Shown piece by piece: positions 34,392-44,470 of a stretch of DNA of 64,000 bases (positions are counted from its first letter, which is position 1; every line of letters starts with the position of its first letter). The position numbers and the translations under genes are program-made. The stretch spans positions 537,814-601,813 of the forward strand of contig JASANG010000627.1 of the NCBI GenBank assembly GCA_030248215.1. The letters run 5' to 3'. Origin of the DNA: Enoplolaimus lenunculus (taxonomy: Eukaryota > Nematoda > Enoplea > Enoplida > Thoracostomopsidae). The notes under the pieces are model-generated. The model worked only from the letters and a program-made list of their open reading frames with translations, was not told the origin of the DNA and searched no databases.

Positions 34392-34434
34392 AGTGTTGTT
34401 GTTGTTGTTATTATTATTATAATTATAATAATCT
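34392..34434 (+). repeat. (GTT)n/(ATT)n microsatellite
   Basis: GTTGTTGTTGTTATTATTAT run. Confidence 0.85.
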
Positions 34435-34500
34435 ATGTTACAACTTATCTTTATAGGTATATGCTCCCTGTAATTTTGTAGATTCATGACAAAGTGTAGT

Positions 34501-34990
34501 TCAAGGGGCTATTGTGTGTAGAAACTCTCTATAGGTAGATTTAGCTGTTTGGAAATCGTGATTGTTAATTTTTGAAAAGCGAAGCCTTTTTCTAGGGTTT
34601 TCGTGACAGCATCTGTTGATAAAGTCTTTTGTGCTCTCTGTTAGAGTAGCAAAAGTAGAGTTATTATGGGAATAAGAAACGCACACCAGAAAATGAGCGA
34701 CGCGTCCAATTTGATAAGTGTTTAGGACGTTGGAGTTGCACCAAGGTGAACTAAGCTGCTGTTTCGCAATTCGGGCATAGTGCACGGTGTGCAGCAAGGT
34801 CCTAGCCGTATTTTAAGGTTTCGCTGTATACGCCTCCTCCAAAATCAATTAAATTTGGGTATTTGTGGCAAGGTAGATACAGAATATTTGCCCCAGATAT
34901 GTCAAGGTGAAAAATATTAAGACTGGCGAGATATTGCACCGTCCGAATTAGCTGATAAATGACAATATAGGTATCCCGTTCCGTCAGAGG
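34501..34990 (-). pseudogene. Ser/Thr protein kinase remnant in inner Polinton
   Basis: Kinase C-lobe motifs are clear: a helix ahead of HLDISGANILYLP (equivalent of the HRDxKxxN catalytic loop, with the Asp and Asn kept), then LIDFGGG (DFG), and downstream a substrate-lobe end with STKDFINRCCHENPRKRL, the usual end of a protein kinase fold. The N-lobe is not seen. Broken. Kinases are found in several large DNA virus lineages. One inside a Polinton-class element would be unusual; it may be a host or virus capture (inference). Confidence 0.65.
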
Positions 34991-35141
34991 TCCAAAAGTG
35001 GAGCAACAGTTTTCTCCACTTTAGGCATAATTTGAAAGCATTCTATTTGGTTTCTGGACGCTTTTTGAATGAGTGCATAGTCTTCGACAGAAACAATGTT
35101 CGGTGTCTGAATTAAAATTACATATATATAAGTGCATTGCA

Positions 35142-35551
35142 TGAGGGTGCAACCGGAATTCCGGTTCCGGTTCCGGCATTTTTTCACCTTCCGGTTCCGG
35201 AAAATTTTTACCGGATTTAAAAATTCCGGTGTTATAATTTGGCCGTTTTCTTAACTTTGCTAATTTTTAAGAATCTCTTTTGAAAGCCACTTGTACTCCA
35301 AATATAAGCCAATGATGGTGGATTTCACTTCAGTCGACGACGAAAATCTAAAATACAACAAATAAAATAAATACCTATGTTCGACTAAGGTTATTTCACA
35401 AATAATAGAGCAAAAAATAAGAATAAAATGAAATTTTTGGTGAAATGCATTTTTTACTTTCCGGTTCCGTTTCCGGTTCCGGTTCCGGTAAAATTTTTAA
35501 ATTCCGGTTCCGGTTCCGGTTCTGGTAAATTGTAATTCCGGTTGCACCCTG
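35142..35551 (-). mobile_element. family B hAT-like element inside inner Polinton
   Basis: It starts GAGGGTGCAACCGGAATTCC and ends AATTCCGGTTGCACCCTG, an inverted match. TTCCGGTTCCGGTTCC words flank both ends. The right flank AAGTGCAT recurs 13 bases left of the left end, so the duplication is probably disturbed. The middle resembles 4365-4705 inverted. Confidence 0.75.
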
Positions 35552-35602
35552 AAGTGCATGTATGTTTATTATGTATTTTAGGCCTACGGCGCGTGTCGAT
35601 GT

Positions 35603-36530
35603 TTGAACACACAAATTGTGTGTACCACTGCGTTCAGCTATTTTTCGCTGAACTATCCGACTGCAACTACGCTGTCGATGTATAGTCCACCACCGCCGGA
35701 TGTATGCTATTTTACCTGTACAAATTTACGGAGTCGATTGCCTCTATTGCGCAAGATAGTCGCAAGCAGCGACGAGTACTGCTGCCTGGCAACGTTATGC
35801 TGCTTTGATCTCAGTGGACCTTCGCGTTTTAATTATGCAAGGTGTGTTATGAAGCCTCTGCTTTGTCAGCTTTGATCGTGTGTGTTTGTTTATATTTATT
35901 TTGATTTATCGTTTTCAATACGACATGAAAAGCGGAAAGTCTTATGCTCGTCCTTGCTAATTTATGCGGTTAAATTTAGCAGTACATCAACCACGTCGCC
36001 TGTTGTAACCACTACATTTACACCAAGCGTGTTGTTTATAGGCGAAATTGAGCTATTTCCTAACCTCTCGTATCGCACAAGGAAAATTTTCCTATACAAC
36101 GTCGTTCACTATTTTAGTTCGTCGGTCCCTCTTGTTACTACTGCCGTGACGTCTCATTCTCTGTCTACCTCCACAAGTGCTCGTCGTAGTTCAACCATGC
36201 GTTCGACATAGTCTAAGACATCCCAGCCAACTACTACTATTCGTGTCAAAACATCGCCGCATATTACTGATTCTACATCTTCAGTTATTTCGTTGTCTTA
36301 TAGCTCATCTCCTGTCAGAAGTACGATTACACCTAAAACCGCGGCAGTTACAACGGCGTCGACGTCGTTGACATCGAGTACGCTGCCTATTGGTAGAAAT
36401 GTCTCAACGGCTGCAATGATTGTTGCGAATCATGCTGGTACATTAGTCGGATCGTCTCTTAGTTGCCTTATTGCAGGCACATTGATTGGATTGTGTACAA
36501 TGTTAGTTTGTCTTTTAGCCATAGTATAGT
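35603..36530 (+). pseudogene. Ser/Thr-rich membrane protein remnant, inner Polinton
   Basis: Coding-like stretches rich in Thr, Ser, Val and Pro (for example TTASTSLTSSTL) lead to a C-terminal hydrophobic segment IAGTLIGLCTMLVCLLAIV with a stop right after it, as in a tail-anchored or minor virion membrane protein. No homologue recognised. A similar pairing occurs in the outer element near 24.0-24.4 kb. Broken. Confidence 0.4.
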
Positions 36531-36789
36531 TTTAGGTATGTCTTGCGTTGTCGCTTACCTCTTGCAGTTTTTGCAAGAATTGATATTCCATGGTGGGCTG
36601 ATACTGAATCCCACTTGTCGTTTGATGTTTCACCAAAAAATTTCTGATCAGAAAGACGCATTGCTTCGTGTATATTACAAGTGGAACCCTTTGATACCGA
36701 AATGGTGTTAGAGATTAAGTATTGTTGTCCACGATCGGAAATTACCTAGCAAAACTGATTACTATCTAATGTAAGGCTCTTTTTTGAGG

Positions 36790-36960
36790 TTAATGATTAA
36801 TCGTCGACGCTTGGCAAGATACAATGCCGAACGGAGAATGAGACTCGATACGCTACCTTCAAGGCAAGCGCTTGAACTTCGGAGCTTAATCCATATCAGT
36901 CCACTACACAATCTCTGGAAGATATTACATTTCGGTCAGTGCTTGTGCCAAGTAGTTTGT
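36790..36960 (+). pseudogene. basic protein remnant, inner Polinton
   Basis: Arg-rich start (MINRRRLARYNAERRMR) of a short frame. Possibly a core or DNA-binding protein piece by composition only. Confidence 0.25.
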
Positions 36961-37287
36961 TAAATACTCCCCACCGTTCCAACGCTTGCTCAAAACGTTT
37001 ATTTTCTAAAGTTAATTTCTTTTTGTTCAAATTGGAGCATCAGCACACAAAGTCCGTTCTCTGAAGCTTTTGGTTCTCGCGGTTTAAGACCGATCCTATC
37101 TTGCTAGTTGTGTTAGATTTTGGATATTTGCAGGTGTTTGAATGTGTGTGAGTGGTGTTATTTGCTGTTCTTCGTGTATGTAGGGTTGAGAGTAGGTTAC
37201 TGAGCTATGAGCGAACGAGGCTATCGATGCGCCGCCCGGGAACAAACGGGGAGAATTTACTCCAGCCGCCTGGCCTGGTTAGCATCG

Positions 37288-38012
37288 ATAGTCAGCGTTC
37301 GGTTCAACAGCTTCGTCGTTTTTTTGATTCACTGATTACTGTCTTCGCATTTTCTCGGTTGTATCAGTTGATTTTTCTTTGTCAAACGACTATTTGTTGC
37401 GTTTAGTTTATAATGCTAAATTTGAAGTAGTACATTGGGAGGTAAGCTGAGACATTTGTTGTTGCGTTTATAGTACCTTAAATACAGTTTGGGTTGAAAC
37501 ACTCAAAAGCACACTAAATTTAAAGCATACTGGCAAAGCTTTACATATAGATGTACTAGCTTAAACTCCGTGTATCATAGAGTGTTTCAACGCAAATTGT
37601 AATTAATAATGACTATAAACGCAACAACAAATGTCTCAGCTTACCTCCCAATGTACTACCTCAAATTTAGCGTGTTATAAAGTTTTTCTCACTGCAAATC
37701 GTAATTATGAACTAAATGCGACAGTTGTTTGACAAAGAAAAATCCGCTGATACAACTGAAAAAATGCGAAATGATTTTTGTCATATTCTTTCAAAGAGAC
37801 TAATGTAGCCGATGCGAAGCACAATCGTGTCAGTTGCATTATCCTCATGAAAAGAATATGACAAGAATCGTACCGTATATAACTCATTTTGGTCAGGTTT
37901 GCAGCAGTACTGTCCACAGTTGAGTGACGGTACTGTTGCAAAATTGGTGACTTTTTCAAGTGAATCAAAGACGAAGTACTGTTGAACCGAACGTCATTTC
38001 ACCATTCATCGC
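37288..38012. repeat. long interrupted foldback inside inner Polinton
   Basis: The left arm runs about 37290-37475 and the right arm, inverted, about 37608-38012. Matching words include CGTTCGGTTCAACAG, TTTTCTTTGTCAAACGACT/AACT and GTAGTACATTGGGAGGTAAG. The right arm contains an extra insert of roughly 215 bases (about 37770-37965) that is itself a small foldback (TTTGTCATATTCTTT with its inverse). The loop also carries a short inverted pair (TTGAAACACTC). Confidence 0.8.
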
Positions 38013-38054
38013 ATATATAACCTGTTCAACATATTTTTTATGCTATTTATTTCA

Positions 38055-38512
38055 GAACTCATCCACGTGTAACTGCGTCTACGCCTAAGGATGCTAGCGA
38101 AACGAGTGTAAGCGGACTAAGCAACATGTATTCTGGCGAAACGATCAACGAGCGTGACGTTACTCCAGCACCTAACATTGAGGCGGACCCTAAACCTTCG
38201 ACATCTGCACCAATTGTCTCCGAAACGTATGTTACGCCAAAGCGCAAGAAACCTTGCCTGCCTTTGCAAAAACGTTTTTCTGCACGTTTAGCGACATATT
38301 TTATTGGAGAACGTATAAGGGTTGTGGAAATGCATGTTCCTGGTTTCCGTGTTTTGGAACAGTACTTATTGAGTAGCTCGTGCGTGTATCATTCCCTGTG
38401 GTGTACTCCAAGCCAGCGTCGATACTGTACTTCTTTTAGGTTAAACTTGTTGCTCAATTATTTCACTGTTATAGCCTGTGAATTGCCATATGACGGGGTG
38501 CTAGCGGTATAA
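38055..38512 (+). pseudogene. coding-like stretch with basic cluster, inner Polinton
   Basis: Preceded by an acceptor-like TTATTTCAG. The product is Thr/Ser/Pro-rich, then has a nuclear-signal-like PKRKKPCLPLQKRF and a region GERIRVVEMHVPGFRVL. Not recognised. Element-derived by position. Confidence 0.35.
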
Positions 38513-38870
38513 TGATGCTAGCGTTATATACATATGTGTACATATCTAATGAATTATATGGTCAAATTTCAGTTTAGTTGTGAGGGAGTGGGGTGGGTTA
38601 CAGGGGGCATTAGTTACGTGTGCCTTTGTTTTATATACCTCGTAGCGGGTATTGTTGGTTCGTACCCATGCCCCAGTTTTTGATAGGGAGGGGTTCGACT
38701 TTCTAGTTTTTGCCATTGCCCAAAAAACAAAAAATTAAAATGCCCAAAAAAATTACACAGTGAAAATACAAAAAAAACAAAAAATAAAAATGCCCAATTA
38801 TTTATTTTGTCTCGTATTTGTAATTAGGTGCGAGCCATATTTGTGTATTGTGTTTTTATTGGCGAAATGA

Positions 38871-38945
38871 GCACTTCGGTGCGAGCCTGCTGGCGAAAAA
38901 AGCACTTCGGTGCGAGCCTGCTAGCGAAAAAAGCACTTCGGTGCG
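38871..38945 (+). repeat. 31-bp tandem repeat, about 2.4 units
   Basis: Unit starts GCACTTCGGTGCGAGCCTGC and ends in GCGAAAAAA. Each unit holds the small palindrome GCACTTCGGTGC. Confidence 0.88.
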
Positions 38946-39155
38946 TGCGAAATGAGCACGCTAGAAGCAAGTACCTGCGCAGAAAAATATGTATTTTCTT
39001 ATTACAATGATATGTATTTTCGGTATCGTGTAGTTTACATAGTATGTCTACTAAGCAGTGATCCAAGTTTAAGTACGCGCGCGACTAAGCGTAGCGCTTA
39101 AGGTAGTGCATTATTGACTTTAGTAAGGCGCGCGGACGCTTCTAAGTTCAAGAGA

Positions 39156-39635
39156 GTGCAATAGGGCTCCTAGCAAAAATTTATTTATTCTGTTGTCGAG
39201 TTTGTGTGTTTGTAGACAACAGAAAAATAAGTTTTTTGTTGCGGGCGACAGCACTTTAGAAAAAGCGAGTCCTTGTTGGGAACCTCATGGGTGGCGTGGA
39301 AGGCCTAACACTTAGTTTCAGCTTGGAACGACCGCATGAGTTGACTGAAAGACGACTGTGATTTTCGTAATTGTACGGTTTACGTTGCTAATAGAGTAAG
39401 CACTGCAGTTTTACGTGCTAAGCTTCAAACACGCCGTGCAACTGAGCGTATGTAAGATAAGCATCTCATAAGAGTGCATTAGGGCTCCTAACGAAACTCA
39501 TTTTTTGTAGACAACAGAATAAAATAAGTTTTTTGTTGCGGGCGACAGCACTTTAAAAAAAGCGAGTCCTTGTTCGGAACCTCATGGGTGGCGTGGAAGG
39601 CCCAACACTTAGTTTCAACTTGGAAACAAGCGTTT
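39156..39635 (+). repeat. direct duplication of about 165 bp, 320 bp apart
   Basis: 39165-39330 and 39476-39632 share TAGGGCTCCTA, TTTTTTGTTGCGGGCGACAG, AAGCGAGTCCTTGTT, GGAACCTCATGGGTGGCGTG and AACACTTAGTTTCA with few differences. Both lie near the right end of the inner element. Confidence 0.88.
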
Positions 39636-39814
39636 ATGTAAGCTTTGACATCTAATTTCAGCTTGGAACAGTCGGTTGTAGAAAAAAAAATCGCGCGTAT
39701 CGACTCAGTTGGGAGGAGCACTCAAAGGGATCGATTTCAAAACAAATTCAAAGTGATCAACGTTCAAAGTAAGCAATCAATTTTTATAATTAGTTTTTAT
39801 CATGCTTAAGTGTT

Positions 39815-39898
39815 TTAATGAGTGTACCAAATCCGTTTTTTGCCATACCCCGTTTGGTATACCAAAAACATGGTATACCAAAAGGGTGTTTAACTAAT
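39815..39898 (-). repeat. right terminal inverted repeat of inner Polinton
   Basis: Inverse of 28227-28311; followed by the duplication CAAACA. Confidence 0.82.
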
Positions 39899-40104
39899 CA
39901 AACAAATAAAAATTACAAGTTTTACATAGTTTTGGCAATATGGTAACAGCAGAATTTGTTTAGAGTTGCAATTTCGAAGAAAACGAGAAGCTATTTTACT
40001 TGTGCGAAATGTTTAGTATCAAATAGTTACCCATTCCATTCCTAAAGCCGGAGTTCGGCAAATGCCAAGACCAACTTTCTTGCCGGTTAAAGTGAAAAAA
40101 ATTA

Positions 40105-40372
40105 GGTCGAAACGCACAACATGTATTGGTTGACGCATTGTAAAATTGCTAAGCTGAAACCACGCTAAGGTATAACGTTAGCAAAACAAATACTAAAACC
40201 TAGGTTTTTCTTGAAGGTTTAATATGCATTGCGCAAGAAAAACGGCGGCGTGCAAAGTAAGGTTAAATTTTTTCTTTCATTAATGTTAAGGGGTATCCTT
40301 GAAAGTTAAATTATTTAAGTCGAAACGCATAGCGTGAATGAGTCGACGCATTTTAAAGTTGCTAATACTACG
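40105..40372 (+). repeat. two direct repeats near right end of outer Polinton
   Basis: 40107-40160 and 40318-40372 share GTCGAAACGCA, TTGACGCATT/TCGACGCATT and AAATTGCTAA/AAGTTGCTAA. Confidence 0.65.
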
Positions 40373-40598
40373 GGGACAACCGCAATTTTTGCAAACGGGC
40401 GTGCTTTAGTGACCTCAATGGAACAAATCCAGGTGGTGGCGTGTTTTATCATCACTTTAAGAAGCCACTGGTGACGATTGTGAGTTTTTGATATATTCTG
40501 AGAATGCTAGTAAACCAACATTCTAAATTTCAAGGCTTCAGAGACAAGGGGTTACTTGATACATTGTAAGAAATTTATTGTAACGTCAAAAAACCTGT

Positions 40599-40645
40599 GT
40601 TGGGACAGCTTTTACACCGGGTCCCACGGCGGGGGTAATACAACT
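40599..40645 (-). repeat. right terminal inverted repeat of outer Polinton
   Basis: Inverse of 18392-18438; followed by AATTTC, the changed target duplication. Confidence 0.8.
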
Positions 40646-40651
40646 AATTTC

Positions 40652-41215
40652 TACATAGCATCGCTTAACAATTCATAAACAAAATTTTTTAACTTGCGAA
40701 CACCTCCCTTATCTATTACTAACTTAAAATTTTTCTATCGGTTACAAAAGTTTTGTGCTGACTGTTAACAAGTATATATGTTAGCCTATGGTTGTTCCGT
40801 TTATACAATAAACAGCTTCGCTCGTTTGACGGAAAAAGAGCTTCTTAATAATCTTGGTTTTCATTTTTAATCAATAATAATCGAAAAATTAGTAGCAAAT
40901 TACGTGCGATAAACTATTCATCCAACGCAGAAAATGATGGAATTGAACTCATCGCGTCGCTTTTACACTGTAATATACATGAAAAAATTATAGATTTCTG
41001 AACTGTGAAAATAGATTTTTGATTCCGCACTCCGCAGTAATCTGTATAAGATCACAAAAGTGAAAGAATATTTTCAAGTCATAAAAAATTAAAATTTACT
41101 TGAAATCATTAGGGGAGGTTACAAGGAGCCAGATCGGCATTATGCTCCGATAGTTTAAGAGTAGTGCGGTTCCTGAAGATTAGGACCAGTACTGCTTCTA
41201 CAAAGTAACAACTAA
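40652..41215. other. intergenic, nothing recognised
   Basis: AT-rich; no supported feature. Confidence 0.4.
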
Positions 41216-41407
41216 AACGTATACGTAAATTTAAGCCTCCTCAGCGTAATGAACACAAGTCTAAAACAAAGCCTAAGCCTAAGCCGAAGCAAAAAAAATT
41301 TGTCTAAAATTGACAGTAGCAGTCTTCTAAACCGAGTACCCAGCACTATTGAGGCAGTTGCATAAATAACTCCGGATATGAAAAAATATCCGATGCCCAT
41401 CACTACT
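41216..41407. repeat. hAT-like repeat with (AAGCCT)n words
   Basis: Contains AAAGCCTAAGCCTAAGCC and a right end ATATCCGATGCCCATCACTA, typical of hAT ends when inverted (TAGTGATGGGCATCGG). The interior resembles 48644-48760. Left end unresolved. Confidence 0.45.
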
Positions 41408-41600
41408 TAGCATATAATCCTGATAAGTTTACGTACTACGAAAGTATAAAAATGTACAAAACAAACTGGTAGGAGTGGATGCTCAGTCGACTTCAAAAAC
41501 TATAAACAGGAAACATATACATTTAAAAAATTTCCATTCATATAAAACCAGCACTAAGGCGTTCATAATATTTACATATCTGCTGTCGATAGGGGTACTA

Positions 41601-41937
41601 CAGGGTACAACAGGGGGTCTGCCCCCCGATTTGGCAGACAATCAGCCTCGGCTGCGGTAGAATTTTTGCTGGAAGTTCCGGCAATTTCGGTAGTAACATT
41701 TTGCATGTTTTTGCCAAATTTATGTTTAAAGCGTTTCGTTTTACTTTTGTCAACACATTTTCAAGAAAGTTTAGTAATTTCGCTGAAAATTAGCGTAAAT
41801 CCAAACAAGATATTGCAGACCTCGGCTAAAATTAACTAATTAACCGTCACTTTTACGACCTAATTTCACCTCTACTCCGACTTCGGCAAGTTCGTTGACC
41901 TCAGGCACCGGTATCTTTCACCTCCGGTTGCACCCTG
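41601..41937 (-). mobile_element. family A hAT-like element
   Basis: It starts CAGGGTACAACAGGGGG and ends CACCTCCGGTTGCACCCTG. Flanks GGGTACTA and GGGTACAG agree at 6 of 8. Interior inverted relative to 8822-9227. No coding. Confidence 0.8.
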
Positions 41938-42447
41938 GGGTACAGCCATACTAAAAATACTTATAGTTCAGTTGTTTCAATACTAAAAATTCTAGCCTAA
42001 AATGTTAAGCAAAAAATCGTTTACACTCCCAACACGTATTTCTTTTAATAATACAGATTGCTAAATTAGCAGCTAGCGCCCAAAGGCAGTGAAAAAACCC
42101 AAGTGATTGAAAGCTCTCCAATCCACTCCATGTCGTTTCCATAGCCGAGTAACCGATGCCCAAATTAAACGAACTATTCCAAACTTTACTTACAAATAAA
42201 ACATATTTACACATGACAAATATATATTCCTACTTCAGCCCTCTTTTAGACGAAGATGCTTCAGCCGAATATACTCCGTTCTAAAGACCAACAATTAAAA
42301 CATATGGCGTTTGCATCACATAAAAATGAAGCAAAATGGTTGCAAAACATTTTAAAAAATTACGTAAACGTTTTGGAACGACTGCCAGTCTGATAGCATA
42401 AACACTCGCCAAAAATAAGAAAAAAGTATCCAATACCTGGCCAACAG

Positions 42448-42718
42448 TGTGCAATCGGAATTGCGGCTTCGGTTGGAAAATCTAGTATATTTAACTATCC
42501 GCTTCCGTTTCTAGATTTTAGAAAAACCGGCACGCTACGGAAATATATGTGATTGATGAAAAATACTGAAAAATGTCGCATGATAAGTATATATGTATAA
42601 TCTTTTAAGTGAAATTGTGCTACAATTAGTGTTCAGTTACTTTCGTACTATCCGGTTCCCGTGGAAAATCTGGTATTACTTTTTCCGGTCTCGGTATTTT
42701 GTGTTCCAGTTGCACCCT
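42448..42718 (+). repeat. family B-like hAT element, decayed
   Basis: Left CAGTGTGCAATCGGAATTGC, right GTTCCAGTTGCACCCTA, with CGGTTCCC and TTCCGGTC words inside. No duplication found. Confidence 0.5.
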
Positions 42719-43587
42719 ACGGTGGCAGCTCAAAAACCTCACAACTCTGCATAAAGGTTTACGATCGCGGTATGTTTCAATAATACTTACCTATACTGTC
42801 AAGCCAATGTTATGACCAAAATAAAAATTCTGACGAAATCGACTTTATTTTGTCATTGAATAGCATAGCACAAGGATAACAGTTCAACGTCCAGTGAAAA
42901 CTTTAGCAAGACTTGCAGATAATCATTATGTTTGTTTATAAATGATCTGACTTAACAAATACAATAAATACACCACACAATGACTCTTAACAACAAAATA
43001 TAAATAGAGTTCTGAAATGGAAGACAAAACAAACAGTAAGAGTTAAAACTGAGATTTTACTGAAAATTAAAGCAATTCAAAGAAGAATCCGTATAAAAGA
43101 ATATAAACTAAAATATAGGTGTGCACTATGCATCTTACAGTACAACAAACGAACCAAAATATAATTACTACATAGTTGGCGAATTTAACCAAAGTAAATT
43201 CCCGTAGATCATTTCATTAAAACTCTTTTCGCAAATGTATGAACAGTGACTAAATTTGATTAGATGTAAAGTCAAATCGCACTATGCAAAATCATACAAG
43301 CCGACTTTCGTCGCACTTCGTATACTTTAACTTACTATTACTTATTAAATTTCCATTTAATGCAACGCTGCCCTTGAAGAGATAAAACGATTGTAGATCA
43401 GTTTAAACTTTATCAGCATTACCAAATTTTTAGCTGTTATCGTAACCGAAATTTTGCTACTGTCGTCAACGGTCCTCTACGCCATTTGGTGCTTATAGAC
43501 TTTTTCCATAACACTGTTCATCGATGAATGCAATCATAACTTGTTCCGAGCTCTGCCAGCAAAGCTACGATAACATCTGCAGAATAA
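42719..43587. other. intergenic, nothing recognised
   Basis: No supported gene or repeat. Confidence 0.4.
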
Positions 43588-43595
43588 CCAGTCGA

Positions 43596-44016
43596 CAGGG
43601 TGCAAAGCAGAACTGGATTGTACCAGAATCGGAATCGGAACAGCAAAACTATACCGGAATTGTAATCGGAATTAGAAATTTTGTGACTGTACGGATAGTT
43701 TGTATTGACAAATATCATGTTGATTTAGGGCGTCTGTGGCTGACAACAATTTTCAAAAAGATGGCATGAACAAGTTGGCGGTTGGCGACAATTTTTGGTT
43801 CTGTAAATGCTAACCTACAATCAATTATTGATAAGTTAACTCATCGAAAGCAATCTAATAGATAAATACAGAATTTTTATGCAACGTATTACAACAAATC
43901 TGATTAAAATTAAAATTTCAAAATTCGGATTCCGATTAATTGTGCAATCGACATCTGCATTGGAATCAAAACTTGTTTTGAATCGGAATTGTAATCTGAA
44001 TTCCTGTTGCACCCTG
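43596..44016 (+). mobile_element. hAT-like element, GGAATCGG family, reference copy
   Basis: 421 bp. It starts CAGGGTGCAAAGCAG, ends TTCCTGTTGCACCCTG, and has an exact 8-bp duplication CCAGTCGA (43588-43595, 44017-44024). AGAATCGGAATCGGAAC words near the left and AATCGGAATTGTAATC near the right. No transposase. Lies downstream of the InaF gene. Confidence 0.88.
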
Positions 44017-44470
44017 CCAGTCGATAAATAATTATCTATATAATACATAAAGCTACATAAATGAATACACAAAATATCATGGCACACAAAGCTAAACGCG
44101 GAATTTAAAGCATAAAACAACTATAAAATAAATAGGCTCTCTGTGTACAACACAACAACGCATTACAACTTGACAAGTTGAGAAGTACTGAATTTTTTAT
44201 CATAATTACGTAAAACAACGTGCCGAAGGAAAAAGTTGAAATTATTTAGAACTGAACACAAATCATATTAAGTTGTCTAGAACACCAAACAGAATCCTAC
44301 CTTTGCTTGTTACAGAGTAACAACGATTCTCGACTACGATTGAACGTTTCTTTGTAACTAAAAACCTTTGGTTAGCACCACAATAATAAACCAAAAAATA
44401 TTTTAAAAAATAAATTTTTCAAGTCATGGATAAAGTTAGGAATACCGCACAGCGCCCAGGTTTCAATTGT

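Larger units (their letters stand above)
28227..39898. mobile_element. inner Polinton/Maverick-class element (fossil)
   Basis: It is bounded by about 85-bp inverted repeats (28227-28311 and 39815-39898; AGTAGTTAAACACCC on the left, ATTAGTTAAACACCC as the inverse of the right) and by an exact 6-bp target duplication CAAACA (28221-28226, 39899-39904). It lies inside the outer element, so it arrived later. Parts: penton (31068-31673, minus), family-B DNA polymerase end (32112-32573, minus), a conserved Polinton gene (32637-33087, plus), an unassigned Cys-rich stretch (33556-34050, minus), a Ser/Thr kinase (34501-34990, minus), a Ser/Thr-rich membrane-protein remnant (35.6-36.5 kb, plus) and basic-protein remnants (36.8-38.5 kb, plus). 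No integrase, packaging ATPase or protease was recognised. At 11.7 kb it is shorter than usual. Broken overall, although the penton frame looks whole. Confidence 0.75.
18392..40645 (+). mobile_element. outer Polinton/Maverick-class element (fossil), interrupted by a second element
   Basis: The left end AGTAGTAATACCCCCGCCG and the inverse of the right end (AGTTGTATTACCCCCGCCG) match with 3 differences over the first 47 bases. The 6-bp flanks are AATTTA (18386-18391) and AATTTC (40646-40651), a target duplication with one change. Polintons carry terminal inverted repeats starting AG and make 6-bp duplications (family knowledge). The span is 22.3 kb, of which 11.7 kb is a second, inserted element (28227-39898), leaving about 10.6 kb of its own, short of a usual 15-20 kb Polinton. 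Parts on the plus strand include a penton remnant (27617-28133) and unassigned virion-like stretches at 22.2-27.4 kb. It is broken in many places. Age is old by that decay, though the ends are still close. Confidence 0.72.

Noticed and set aside
38871-38945. CRISPR-like array
   Set aside because: Units are directly adjacent with no spacers, in animal DNA; simple tandem repeat.
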